DNA of 64,000 bases from PALSA-1353 sp050012375 (GCA_050012375.1 JBEKHH010000025.1:6075-70074); one strand, 5' to 3'; shown: positions 34,142 to 43,208, counted from the stretch's first letter. Numbers and translations: made by a program. Notes: a model not told the origin generated them from the letters alone.

Positions 34142-35605
34142 CTATTTCAAACTCCCCGCTGGGCTGAGGAAGACGTGCCACAAACGCGGCGTTTTCGTCG
34201 CCGGTTGATCCGGAAGCATCCCCGCTCCGTTCACATCCGATTGCCATTCGGCCCTCGGATCGTTGAGCCATCCGGCGTGGATCGCGCGCTGGAGCGGGAC
34301 AACCAAAAGCGGATCCGAATTGCCGACGGAGAATTCCGGGTCCCAGATCAGTAAAACGCCGGGCGGCGGATCGTCGATCGCCGGGCGCGCCCAAGGTTCC
34401 ACCTGGCGGCGATCCCATGGGTTGGCGTTCAGATAAAAAAATATTCCGGGATGACTGGTCATGATGCGAGGGAATTGTTTCCGCAGCGGGCTGCTCTGAT
34501 ACCACTGCGCGAATTGCTGGGCCTCGCTCCAACTCTCCGATTGCCGCACGGGCAGAATCCGCCAGCAGTAATTCACCAATCCCGGCAAAACAACCGCCAG
34601 CGCCGCCCAAGACAACGGCCGGGGCCAGCGCAAGAGCGTAAAGGCCCATTCCCATCCGCGCGCCGACAGGCAGCCCCAGAGCGGCGCGACAATCAGCAGA
34701 TATCGCAGCGATCCGCTGCTGGAAAATTTTCCCAGCCAGAAAAGCAGGCTATGGCCGACGAGGATGGCCAGGGGAAGCGCGGCGATGAGGGCATCGACGC
34801 GAAGTTGATGTTCCCGCAGCCGCGACAGGGGCCGCGCGCCGGCGAGGCTCCGCCAGATTCCGATCCACATCGCCGGAAAGGCAAACGGCCCGACCAGCAC
34901 GGGCAAGACCGCTAGAAAATAGAGCAGCGGCCCGCGGGGATATTCGCTGCCGGATTCATACGGCCAATGATCCGCCAGCCAAAGCCACCAATGCCGCTGG
35001 GGCGGTCCCACCAGGGCATGGCCTAAAATGCTCCAGGCGAGCACGCCCAGCGGAAGGAGAAGGAGGCATCTCCATTTTCGATGCGCCGCCAGGGCCGCGG
35101 CCGCCAGAAGCAAAAATGCGAATCCCTCCGGCCGGCCGAGCGGCGCGATCGCGGCCATTGTTGCCATCCACCCCCATCGCCGCCGCTGATAACTCAAAAA
35201 CGCCAGCCCCACCACCAGCGCGAACGGCAACTCCGTCAACTCGGAAAACGAATGCAGAAAAAGCAGCGGCTGGCCCAGGGTGAAAATCAGCGCCAGCATC
35301 GGCCAGCGATACCCCTGGCCCCTGGCAATCGCGGCGGCGACCAGCGCACAGGCGATCGCCACCAGCAAACTCGTCAGCCGGACTCCGAGAAGTCCGCCGA
35401 ACCAGGCCGGCGCGGCAAACAGCGCCGTGCACAGCGGCCGGCCCCAGATATCCAGGAAATAAATCGGTTGCTCGAAGGCGTGGCGGGCGAAGAGATAATG
35501 CGTCGCCCCGTCGGATTCGATGAATCCCGGCGACCGCACCGCCGCCGCGATCGAGCAGAGGGCGAAGGCGGCGATAGCGTAGGTGGCGGTGCGGGTAAAT
35601 GTCAT
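34142..35605 (-). CDS. Polytopic membrane protein, GT-C (mannosyltransferase-like) fold
   Basis: A 487-residue integral membrane protein with about ten hydrophobic segments. The first periplasmic loop starts with acidic ESDGATHYLFARHAFE, the position of the catalytic aspartate in GT-C glycosyltransferases that use polyprenyl-phosphate sugars; LGRPEGFAFLLLAAAAL and FSSSGSLRYLLIVAPLWG are conserved-looking. A soluble ~100-residue C-terminal domain follows. It may glycosylate lipid or protein on the outer face of the membrane. Its start codon (35605) lies in the first unit of a heptanucleotide repeat. Confidence 0.75.
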   Translation of the reverse strand: MTFTRTATYAIAAFALCSIAAAVRSPGFIESDGATHYLFARHAFEQPIYFLDIWGRPLCTALFAAPAWFGGLLGVRLTSLLVAIACALVAAAIARGQGYRWPMLALIFTLGQPLLFLHSFSELTELPFALVVGLAFLSYQRRRWGWMATMAAIAPLGRPEGFAFLLLAAAALAAHRKWRCLLLLPLGVLAWSILGHALVGPPQRHWWLWLADHWPYESGSEYPRGPLLYFLAVLPVLVGPFAFPAMWIGIWRSLAGARPLSRLREHQLRVDALIAALPLAILVGHSLLFWLGKFSSSGSLRYLLIVAPLWGCLSARGWEWAFTLLRWPRPLSWAALAVVLPGLVNYCWRILPVRQSESWSEAQQFAQWYQSSPLRKQFPRIMTSHPGIFFYLNANPWDRRQVEPWARPAIDDPPPGVLLIWDPEFSVGNSDPLLVVPLQRAIHAGWLNDPRAEWQSDVNGAGMLPDQPATKTPRLWHVFLSPAGSLK

Positions 35606-35717
35606 TGGTCATTTGTCATTCGTCATTGGTCATTTGTCATTGGTCAAATGTTTCCATATTGGATGCTGTGCGTACAAGTGACAAATGACAAGTGACAAAT
35701 AACAAATGACGAATTTC
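35601..35717. repeat. Palindromic heptanucleotide array A
   Basis: Six to seven tandem GTCATTN units at 35601-35649 are mirrored by complementary AAATGAC-type units at 35676-35717, giving two arms around a ~26-bp loop. The left arm includes the start codon of the GT-C-like gene. Confidence 0.85.
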
Positions 35718-35719
35718 CA

Positions 35720-36832
35720 TCATTTAATCGCCACTTCTTTCCCCGCCTCCGCCGAGCGATAGACGCCGTCGAGAATTTTCTGGACGGCCAGACCCGCCTC
35801 CCCGGGGGCGCGCAGCGGGGTGCCGAGCAGGCAGCCGTCCACAAAATTCCGCAGCTTCAGCGCGAACAGGTAGGTGAAATCCGTCTTGGCGCCGACGAAG
35901 GCGGGCGATTCATTCACCATCGTGCCGGCCCGGTCGCTGAACAGCATCGGCGGGTCCCACTGGCATCCACCCTTGTCTCCCATCAGCGTGAAATTCCAGA
36001 CATCCTCCTTGATGTGCCCCGCGAACATGGCCTCGATATGAAGAATCGAGCCGTTGTCGAAGCGAATCTGCCCGATCGCCAGGTCTTCCACGGTATAGGT
36101 TTTGTAATCCCAGTTCGGCCACTGCGAGACGACGTCCGATTTTTTATTGCCCATATAAGTCCAGGTATTTCCCGCGGCGGCCACAGGATTCGGCGAGCCC
36201 ATCACGTAATGCGCCATCTCAATGACATGCACACCGATGTCGATCATCGGCCCACCACCCTGGAGCTGTTTCTGGCCAAAGACGCCCCAATTGGGAATGC
36301 CCCTTCGCCGCAGGGCCTGGCATTTGACGAACATGACGTTGCCGAACCGGCCGTCTTCCCTGGCCCGCAGAAGGAAATCGCTGTTGGGGTGATAGCGATA
36401 CTGGAAACCCACGGCCAGTTTCTTCTTGTTCTTTTTGGCGGCGTCGATCATTTGCCGGCATTCGGCCGGATTCATGGCCATCGGCTTTTCAACCAGGACG
36501 TGGCAGCCGGCGTTGGATGCGTCGATTGAAGGCTTGGCATGGACGCCGTTGGGGGTGCAGATCAACACCGCATCCGGCTTGATCTCCTTGAGCATCCGTT
36601 TCCAATCGGTGTAGAGCTTCTTGAAGCCGTATTTTTCCTCCATGAGCTTGAGCCGATCGGGCTTGATATCGACGCCGGCCACCAGATCCACTTCGGGAAA
36701 CGTTTGTAGGATGCCAATGTGCGTTACACTGATTCCGCCGCAGCCGATGATGGCGACGCGGAGCCTGGGACCGGTGTACTGCCGCTTCACTTCAGTTGCG
36801 AACGATTCGGTGGATACGCTTTTTTCTGCCAT
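35720..36832 (-). CDS. Gfo/Idh/MocA-family NAD(P)-dependent oxidoreductase
   Basis: A 370-residue oxidoreductase. The N-terminal Rossmann fold has RVAIIGCGGISVTHIGIL at residues ~25-42 and AVLICTPNGVHAKPS, the catalytic lysine in HVLVEKPMAMNPAECRQM and the C-terminal alpha/beta substrate domain (GGGPMIDIGVHVIEMAHYVM). Members oxidise or reduce sugars, inositols and related substrates. The exact substrate is unknown; planctomycetes carry many paralogues. It sits between two heptamer palindromes, before valS. Confidence 0.92.
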   Translation of the reverse strand: MAEKSVSTESFATEVKRQYTGPRLRVAIIGCGGISVTHIGILQTFPEVDLVAGVDIKPDRLKLMEEKYGFKKLYTDWKRMLKEIKPDAVLICTPNGVHAKPSIDASNAGCHVLVEKPMAMNPAECRQMIDAAKKNKKKLAVGFQYRYHPNSDFLLRAREDGRFGNVMFVKCQALRRRGIPNWGVFGQKQLQGGGPMIDIGVHVIEMAHYVMGSPNPVAAAGNTWTYMGNKKSDVVSQWPNWDYKTYTVEDLAIGQIRFDNGSILHIEAMFAGHIKEDVWNFTLMGDKGGCQWDPPMLFSDRAGTMVNESPAFVGAKTDFTYLFALKLRNFVDGCLLGTPLRAPGEAGLAVQKILDGVYRSAEAGKEVAIK

Positions 36833-36852
36833 GTGCCTTTCCTTGTAAGTTT

Positions 36853-36915
36853 GTCATTTGTCATTAGTCATTAGTTTGTTGACGGCTGTCTTGCAAATGA
36901 CAAATGACGAATGAC
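36853..36915. repeat. Palindromic heptanucleotide array B
   Basis: Three GTCATTW units (36853-36873) face a complementary arm (36894-36915) of AAATGAC/GAATGAC units. It fills the gap between the oxidoreductase start and the valS stop. Confidence 0.85.
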
Positions 36916-36916
36916 C

Positions 36917-39900
36917 TCATCCCAGTTTTGCCAATTCCGCTTCCGCTTCCGCCAACTGGTCCTTCGTCTGCTTCACCAAATGCGCCGGGGCCTTGGAAAT
37001 ATACGCCTGGCTTGCAAGGCGTCCATTAAGTGTCTGGATTTGCCGACTGAGTTCGTCTTTCCTCTTGGCGATTCGCTGCTTTTCGGCGTCCTGATCCTGG
37101 AGGCTTTCGACGAAGATATCGCATCCCGCGGCCGAGGCACGCGCCGAGCCTGAAGCCGGCGCGACAGCCGCCGAAACCACCGTCAGGCGGCAGAGGGCCA
37201 AAAGCTCGATCATCTTGCGATTCGATTCAATTTGCCGAGCCGTTTCGCCCTCGGCGACGATCGACACATCGACGGTCTTTTTCAGATCCACCTTGAAGTC
37301 GGTCCGCAGCTTCCGGATGGCGGTGATGATTTCCTGAATTTTGGCAAACTGTGATTCAACTGAATCGTCGGTTTTTCCGGCCCCGGGCCAGGCGGCTTTG
37401 ATCAATCGCTTGGCGGCGGGGCAATCGATCCATCCGGGCAAGCCGCGATTCTGGCGCACTTCATTCAACCGCCACCAAATCGTTTCGGTGATGAACGGAA
37501 TCATCGGATGGAGCAGCCGCAGCGCCGCGTCAAAAACCGCGGCCAAAACATTGGCCGTCCGCCCGGCCGTCGCGGGGGCTTTCAGCGCCGGCTTGGACAC
37601 CTCCACGTACCAGGCACAGAAATCATCCCAGAAAAAGTCGTAACAGATCTTGGCATACTGGTCGAACCGGTACGACGCCAGGGCATTGTTGGCCTCACCG
37701 ATCGTCCGGTTGAATCGAGAAACGATCCAGCGGTCGGCCAGCGACCATTTCGTCTCGTCCACATCTTCCGGGGCGATGTTGGCCAGATTGGCGATCACGA
37801 CGAAATTGCTGACGTTCCAAATCTTGTTGCAGAAGTTGCGGCCGATGTCGAATCGATCCGAAGTATTCCGGCCCTTTGCGTCCTTCTTCACCGGCAGGCG
37901 CACGTCCTGCGTTTCGGTGGCCATGTGCGTGAGGGTGAACCGCAAGGCGTCGGCCCCGTGCGTGTCGATGACATCGACGGGATCGACGCCGTTGCCCTTG
38001 GATTTGCTCATCCGCTCGCCGTGCCCGTCGAGGATCGTCGTGTGAACGCAGACGTGCTTGAAAGGGATGCCGAATTCCTTATCGCGCGCGGTCTCATCTT
38101 GTCCCCTCGCCCGGTGCTCCGGGAGAGGGCTAGGGTGAGGGTCTTCAATTGTGCCCTCACCCCGACCCTCTCCCGGAGTACCGGGAGAGGGGGTGAAGGA
38201 ATGGCCCATGTTGTACATCCCGGTCATGACCATGCGCGCGACCCAGAGGGTGATGATTTCGCGCGAAGTCACTAAGACGCTGGTCGGATACCACTTTTGC
38301 AAATCGGGAGTTTTGTCGGGCCAACCAAGCGTGCTGTGCGGCCAGAGGGCGCTGGAGAACCACGTGTCGAGAACATCGGGGTCTTGTCCCTCAATGAATC
38401 GAATGAATTTGTCCAGCTTTTCCGCGGCTGCTTTTGCCAAATTCGATGGGAATGATGCTCTTCGGGCCTTCTGACCCGACAGACCGTGAATGTATTGTTG
38501 AAAGCTTATGAATAAATTAATCGCAGATTCGGCAATTTCGTCTCGTAGCGATAGGTGAAAATGTGTCGTTCCTAGTTTTTGATTTCGAGAAAATGATACC
38601 GCGATCTTTGCGTCGACTTGCATGGCGGTGGCGAATTCTTGGACAGCGTCCGCAAACTCTTTTTCGAAGACTGCCATACGCTGTTCGGTCGTGGCTAGCG
38701 GATGATTGAGATCGTATGTGGTTTCGCCTGACCACACCGGAATCCGATGCCCCCACCAAAGCTGCCGGCTGATCGGCCAATCGCGCTTTTCGCCGAGCCA
38801 GCTCAAATACTGTTGCGCGTGGCGTTCCGGAAAGAATTTGATGATGCCATCGCGCACCACCTGTAGCGCCGGCTCGGCCAGCGGGGCCATCTTCACGAAC
38901 CATTGATCGCTCAGATACGGCTCAATCGGCGTCTTGCTCCGATCGCTGTGCCCCACCTGCGTTTCGTACGGCTCTTCCTTTTCCAATAGTCCCAGGGCGA
39001 CAAGATCCTCGACGACTTTCTTTCTCGCTGCGTCGCGCTTCATGCCCGCGTATTTCCCGCCGTTTTGGTTGATCGTCGCGTCGGGGTTGAGGATATTCAG
39101 GATTTCGATCGTGCCCTGTTGCCGCTGCCAGACGGCGTAGTCATTCGGATCGTGAGCCGGCGTCACCTTCACCACGCCGCTTCCGAATTTCGGATCGACG
39201 AGAATGTCATCCGTGATGATCGGAATTTTCCGGCCGGTCAGGGGCAATTCGACGCTCATTCCGATGGCCCAGTTCCAGCGCGAATCTTCCGAATGCACGG
39301 CCACGGCCGTGTCGCCGAGCATTGTTTCCGGGCGCGTGGTGGCTACGACCACGTATTTGTCCGTGCCGACGATTGGATACCGAACGTGCCACAAGCTCGT
39401 CTTCACCGTCTCGTGATAAATCTCATCATCCGAGACGGACGTTTGCAGATGCACGTCCCAATTTACGAGCCGCTTGCCGCGATAGATGAGGCCGTCCTTG
39501 AAGAGCTTGAAGAACGTCTCGCGCACGGCCCGGGCGCACTGCTCATCCAGGGTGAATCGCGCGCGGTCCCAATCGCAGGAGCAGCCCATTCTTTTGATCT
39601 GTTCGAGAATTCGGTCGCCGAATTGTTTTTTCCAATCCCAGATTCGCTGGACGAGCGCTTCGCGTCCGAGGTCGTGGCGGGTTTTGTTTTCTTTTTCCTT
39701 GAGTTGCTTTTCGACCACGGCCTGCGTGGCGATGCCGGCATGATCGATCCCCGGCACCCAAACCGTGTTGAATCCGCGCATGCGATGAGTACGGATGAGA
39801 ATATCCTGAAGCGTGTTGTTGATGGCGTGCCCCAGGTGCAGGGCGCCGGTGACATTCGGCGGCGGGATCACGATGCAGTACGGCTCGCCCGGCGCAGCGG

Positions 39901-39994
39901 GATCGGCTGCGAAACATCGCTCTTCGAGCCAGACGCGATTGGCCTCGGCTTCGACCGAGGCCGGATCATAGGTCCTGGAAATTTCGCCGCTCAT
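36917..39994 (-). CDS. valS: Valyl-tRNA synthetase with two insertions
   Basis: Class I synthetase charging tRNA-Val; 1025 residues, longer than the usual 880-950. The HIGH-type motif is in PPPNVTGALHLGHAINNT, the editing domain has the VVATTRPETMLGDTAVAVH segment, DVLDTWFSSALWPHSTLGWP follows, and KMSKS is in GERMSKSKGNGVDP. The C-terminus has the coiled-coil arm. Two extra stretches are notable: an in-frame Pro/Gly/Arg-rich insert encoded by a large palindrome at 38097-38197, shortly before KMSKS, and an AT-richer insert around 38430-38640 before DVLDTWFSS. Both lie between conserved blocks and probably form surface loops. Confidence 0.93.
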   Translation of the reverse strand: MSGEISRTYDPASVEAEANRVWLEERCFAADPAAPGEPYCIVIPPPNVTGALHLGHAINNTLQDILIRTHRMRGFNTVWVPGIDHAGIATQAVVEKQLKEKENKTRHDLGREALVQRIWDWKKQFGDRILEQIKRMGCSCDWDRARFTLDEQCARAVRETFFKLFKDGLIYRGKRLVNWDVHLQTSVSDDEIYHETVKTSLWHVRYPIVGTDKYVVVATTRPETMLGDTAVAVHSEDSRWNWAIGMSVELPLTGRKIPIITDDILVDPKFGSGVVKVTPAHDPNDYAVWQRQQGTIEILNILNPDATINQNGGKYAGMKRDAARKKVVEDLVALGLLEKEEPYETQVGHSDRSKTPIEPYLSDQWFVKMAPLAEPALQVVRDGIIKFFPERHAQQYLSWLGEKRDWPISRQLWWGHRIPVWSGETTYDLNHPLATTEQRMAVFEKEFADAVQEFATAMQVDAKIAVSFSRNQKLGTTHFHLSLRDEIAESAINLFISFQQYIHGLSGQKARRASFPSNLAKAAAEKLDKFIRFIEGQDPDVLDTWFSSALWPHSTLGWPDKTPDLQKWYPTSVLVTSREIITLWVARMVMTGMYNMGHSFTPSPGTPGEGRGEGTIEDPHPSPLPEHRARGQDETARDKEFGIPFKHVCVHTTILDGHGERMSKSKGNGVDPVDVIDTHGADALRFTLTHMATETQDVRLPVKKDAKGRNTSDRFDIGRNFCNKIWNVSNFVVIANLANIAPEDVDETKWSLADRWIVSRFNRTIGEANNALASYRFDQYAKICYDFFWDDFCAWYVEVSKPALKAPATAGRTANVLAAVFDAALRLLHPMIPFITETIWWRLNEVRQNRGLPGWIDCPAAKRLIKAAWPGAGKTDDSVESQFAKIQEIITAIRKLRTDFKVDLKKTVDVSIVAEGETARQIESNRKMIELLALCRLTVVSAAVAPASGSARASAAGCDIFVESLQDQDAEKQRIAKRKDELSRQIQTLNGRLASQAYISKAPAHLVKQTKDQLAEAEAELAKLG
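38097..38197. repeat. Palindromic element inserted in frame in valS
   Basis: Two ~39-nt arms (38103-38141 and 38154-38193) are inverted copies with about five mismatches around a 12-nt loop; each contains CTCTCCCGGAG or its complement. The element adds about 34 codons to valS, encoding a Pro/Gly/Arg-rich peptide containing PSPGTPGEGRGEG and HPSPLPEHRARGQ. Confidence 0.85.
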
Positions 39995-40009
39995 AGCAGC
40001 GAAGATAGT

Positions 40010-40063
40010 AAGATGTCATTTGTCATTTGTCATTTGCAAGTGACAAGCGACGAATGACATCTT
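40010..40063. repeat. Palindromic heptanucleotide array C
   Basis: AAGATGTCATT at 40010-40020 and AATGACATCTT at 40053-40063 are perfect 11-bp arms, with GTCATTT units and a complementary side between them. It fills the gap between valS and the DHH gene. Confidence 0.85.
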
Positions 40064-40067
40064 CCCG

Positions 40068-41246
40068 CTATTCCGGTTTGGGCACCAAACGCTTGCCCTG
40101 GGACTGCTTGATGTGTAGCGCCCGCAGATATCTTCTGCGGAGAAGGGTTCGCTTGCGCTCGATCTCGGCGGGGGTATTGTTCTCCAGCACGATGAACCCC
40201 CCCGCCTTGGTGCGGTGGCCGCCGCCTTCGCCGTCGCCGCGCAGGAGCCGGCGGATCATGTCCGCCGCCGATAGTTTGCTGTTGCTCGTTCGCAGGCTGA
40301 TCACCAGCCGATTCTCATAGACCGCCGTCACCAGCGCCCAGACGACGGGCTCGAATCTCAGCAGGAAATCGGCGATCATCGCGGGCTTCTCGGGTGAGTC
40401 GATCGTATCCAGATGCGACAGGATCGCGCTGTCGTAATACATCGCGTTGGATAGCCCGCTGAAATAGCAAAGGTAATAACTCTGCGGCAGATCCACGTAA
40501 CGCATCTGGTACAGCTTGCGCGTATCAGCCAGCAGCGTCAGGCTGGACAGGGCGATGTTGTCCAATTCCCCCGGCTGTCCCGCGGCCCCGGCGAGGTCGG
40601 ATTCGATGGCGTAGAGCAGAGAGGCCGCCAAGTCCGGCGAAATCCCCTGCTCGACCTCCATGTAATAGCTGAAGATGATCGAACTGGTTGCGCCGACCTT
40701 CGGCCGAATATCGATGAACGGACATTTGGGCTTGCGGCGCGTGCGATGGTGATCGATCACCGCCAGCGGGGTGACTCCCTCCGGCAGCGGGCTGTACGTG
40801 ACGCCCGGCGTAACGTCGGTGAGAATAATGGCATCGAATTGGCCGAGCGCGGCATCGTCCCAGGCCGCGAGCTTGAGGTTCGTCTTGCGAACGAATGTCT
40901 CGTTCACGCCGCCGGTTATTTCGCCCTTGACGGACATGGTGATCGATGCATTGGGGAGTTGGGTCTCGAGGAGGAGGCAGAGGGCCCATCCGCTGGCGAG
41001 GGCGTCGGGATCGGGATAGCGGTGCGTGGTGACGAGGATGTTGCGCTTGCCCTGCAGAAAGCGCAGGAGCCTGCGGAATCGCGGCCTGCCGCGCGCCTGC
41101 CGCGCCGCCGCCTGGGCCGACCCCGAAACCGTTTCCACGCAGGATTCCACGAATGCGGTCATGGCCTTTTGATCCGAAACAGTTGCCGGGGCCGCGGCCG
41201 AACCGGCCGCCGACATCTTCGAATCGGCGTTGGAAATACCAGACAT
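40068..41246 (-). CDS. DHH/DHHA1 phosphoesterase (NrnA-like)
   Basis: A 392-residue phosphoesterase of the DHH superfamily: THRYPDPDALASG (HxDPD-type motif), ILTDV, the signature VIDHHRT and C-terminal DHHA1 GGGHRTKAGG. NrnA-like members degrade short oligoribonucleotides or pAp, or hydrolyse cyclic dinucleotides. Since a GGDEF protein is encoded here, linear di-GMP is a conceivable substrate, but this is inferred. ATG 41246 is chosen because GGAGG lies 5 bases upstream; the frame is open to 41312. Confidence 0.87.
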   Translation of the reverse strand: MSGISNADSKMSAAGSAAAPATVSDQKAMTAFVESCVETVSGSAQAAARQARGRPRFRRLLRFLQGKRNILVTTHRYPDPDALASGWALCLLLETQLPNASITMSVKGEITGGVNETFVRKTNLKLAAWDDAALGQFDAIILTDVTPGVTYSPLPEGVTPLAVIDHHRTRRKPKCPFIDIRPKVGATSSIIFSYYMEVEQGISPDLAASLLYAIESDLAGAAGQPGELDNIALSSLTLLADTRKLYQMRYVDLPQSYYLCYFSGLSNAMYYDSAILSHLDTIDSPEKPAMIADFLLRFEPVVWALVTAVYENRLVISLRTSNSKLSAADMIRRLLRGDGEGGGHRTKAGGFIVLENNTPAEIERKRTLLRRRYLRALHIKQSQGKRLVPKPE

Positions 41247-41756
41247 AACCGCCGCCTCCGCTGGTCTGATAATAATAGGTGAACTTGGGGGTTGCGAGTC
41301 GCCCGCCGGCATTTATCCCCAATAACCCCGGGTGCGCGATTGAATCGGCTTGGGGGCGGATGGATGAACCGGAGGATGATCGGTTATCGTCTCGCCCGGC
41401 CGCACGGATTCAGCGTGTGTTGCAGGGTCAGTCGGTTGAGCACGTGATGAAACCAGAACTTCCGGCGTGGTGCGAGCCTGGCGCAGAGAATTCAAGATTC
41501 ACCGCCCGATGAGGGGAAAAACCCGAAAGTGCGAAACCAGAATGACTGAGACGGTCTTCGCTTCGGGCTTTGGTCATTCGGGCTTGATTCGTCCCCGGCG
41601 CGCCGGGACCTTCGGCATTCTGGTTTCGCACTTTCGGGTTTTCTGCGCGTTTCTGAAGAACACCCTTCGCCTTCGGCGGCATCAACGCCGCCATGGTGTG
41701 TGGCAAAGTTTGGTGATATGCTGTCGGAGAATAATTAATCGGGAAATGTTGGCGCC
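41247..41756. other. Intergenic region upstream of the radical SAM cluster
   Basis: 510 bp between the divergent DHH gene and the cluster. It holds a 125-bp palindrome at 41518-41642. I looked for a cobalamin riboswitch because B12-dependent enzymes follow and did not find a recognisable B12 box. Confidence 0.5.
41518..41642. repeat. 125-bp palindrome with perfect 27-bp arms
   Basis: The arms 41518-41544 and 41616-41642 are perfect inverted copies (AAAACCCGAAAGTGCGAAAC... and its complement). The ~70-bp loop contains a smaller palindrome, GTCCCCGGCGCGCCGGGAC, and one GTCATTC unit like the heptamer repeats. It has the shape of a small non-autonomous mobile element or a strong transcriptional insulator. 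Confidence 0.85.
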
Positions 41757-43208
41757 ATGAAAGTCCTTCTGGTTCGGCCCCCAATCATGCTGGCGGTGGC
41801 GCGGCGGCTTAAGCCGTTCCTGCACCTGGAGCCTCTGGCGCTGGAGATCGTCGCCGGTGGGATTCCCCTCCAGCATGAGACGCGCATCCTGGACCTGGCG
41901 TCGGAGAATCGGCCTGATGCCGCGTTCCGGCGAACACTTCGCACGTTCAGGCCGGAGGTGATTGGCTTCACGGCCTATTCCAATCAGGCGGGGTCTGCCA
42001 AGCGTCTTGCGGCGCAAGCCAAGTCGGTCTTGCCGGGAGTGTTTGTGCTGATCGGTGGAACCCATGCCACCGTTTCGGCCGGCGATCTGCGCCTGCCGGG
42101 CGTGATCGATTTGGTGGTGCGCGGGGAAGGCGGCACGGTGATGCGCGATCTCATGGCGCTGCTGGAGCGGAAGGCGCCGGTGCCCGCCTCGCCGGCACTG
42201 CTTCCGACCCATTCGCCGCGTTTCGACGAACTGGCGGCGCTGCCGCCCCCGGAATTGCCCCCTTTCGAGCAGGTTCCCCGGGCACGCCGGACACTGGTCC
42301 AACACTACCGCTATCACTGCATCTGGCCCGGCGAGCCGGGGCGGAAACTGCCTGAAATGTTCCCGCGCACCGCCACAGCGCGCAGCAGCGTCGGCTGTCC
42401 CCACCGCTGCTCGTTCTGCCTCGTGCCGTATTTGGCTCGCGGCAAGTACGTGCGCCGCACTCCCCAAGACATTGTCAGTGAAATCGCCGGCATCCGCGAG
42501 GACCACATCTACTTCGTCGATGATGAAATGTTCATCGACGCCGGGCGCGCCGAGCAGATCGCCTGGCTTCTTATCGACGGCAACGTCCGAAAGCACTACA
42601 TCAGTTGGGCACGCGCCGACACCATCGCCAAACATCCCGAACTATTCAAACTGTGGCGGCAGGCGGGGCTCTCGCTGGTTTATGTCGGCCTGGAGTCGAT
42701 GGAGCCGGAAACCCTGCTGGATTACAACAAAGGCTTCAGCCCGGAGGTGAACCGGCAGGCGATCCGAATTCTGCGTGATCTGCACATCGGCTTGCACGCG
42801 TCGCTGATCATCCATCCGGACTTCACCGATGAGGATTTTGTCAAGGTCCGCCGCACCGTCGAATCGCTCGGCCCGGCGGAAGTGTCCTTCACGGTCATGT
42901 CCCCTCTCCCGGGCACCGAACTGTGGGACGAGCACCACGCCAACTTCATCTGTCCCGATCCCTACGCCTTTTACGACTGCATGCACACCCTCGTACCCAC
43001 CAAGCTGCCGCTCAAGCAGTTCTACACCAATCTGGCGATCCTGTGGGCTTTGGGGGCGCGCGATAACCCTTGGCGGCGGAACAAGGTCAAAGTGTCTCTC
43101 CGCGATCTGCTGCGTTACCTTCTTCAGGGCATGCGCTACGGCTGGAGCGTGCGCAACATCTACAAGGACTACGCGCACCTGCCGGCGGCCCAAGCGTCCG
43201 GCTCGTGA
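41757..43208 (+). CDS. B12-binding radical SAM protein, cluster enzyme 1
   Basis: A 483-residue enzyme with an N-terminal cobalamin-binding-like Rossmann domain (MKVLLVRPP, GFTAYSNQAG, VLIGGTHATVSAG) and a radical SAM domain with the cluster-binding CxxxCxxC in VGCPHRCSFCLV near residue 214. YVGLESMEPETLLDYNKG is the SAM-binding region. Such enzymes do methylations or carbon-skeleton chemistry at unactivated positions using 5'-deoxyadenosyl radicals. It is the first gene of the plus-strand cluster, whose products suggest an acyl substrate. Confidence 0.9.
   Translation: MKVLLVRPPIMLAVARRLKPFLHLEPLALEIVAGGIPLQHETRILDLASENRPDAAFRRTLRTFRPEVIGFTAYSNQAGSAKRLAAQAKSVLPGVFVLIGGTHATVSAGDLRLPGVIDLVVRGEGGTVMRDLMALLERKAPVPASPALLPTHSPRFDELAALPPPELPPFEQVPRARRTLVQHYRYHCIWPGEPGRKLPEMFPRTATARSSVGCPHRCSFCLVPYLARGKYVRRTPQDIVSEIAGIREDHIYFVDDEMFIDAGRAEQIAWLLIDGNVRKHYISWARADTIAKHPELFKLWRQAGLSLVYVGLESMEPETLLDYNKGFSPEVNRQAIRILRDLHIGLHASLIIHPDFTDEDFVKVRRTVESLGPAEVSFTVMSPLPGTELWDEHHANFICPDPYAFYDCMHTLVPTKLPLKQFYTNLAILWALGARDNPWRRNKVKVSLRDLLRYLLQGMRYGWSVRNIYKDYAHLPAAQASGS

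Noticed and set aside
35601..35717. CRISPR array
   Set aside because: Repeat units are 7 bp without spacers and no cas gene is nearby; it is a palindromic heptamer array.
39065..40057. 330-codon plus-strand frame
   Set aside because: Antisense to valS and runs through a heptamer repeat; no domain.
41247..41756. Cobalamin riboswitch upstream of the B12 enzymes
   Set aside because: I looked for a B12 box and for the expected structure and saw only the palindrome; not supported.
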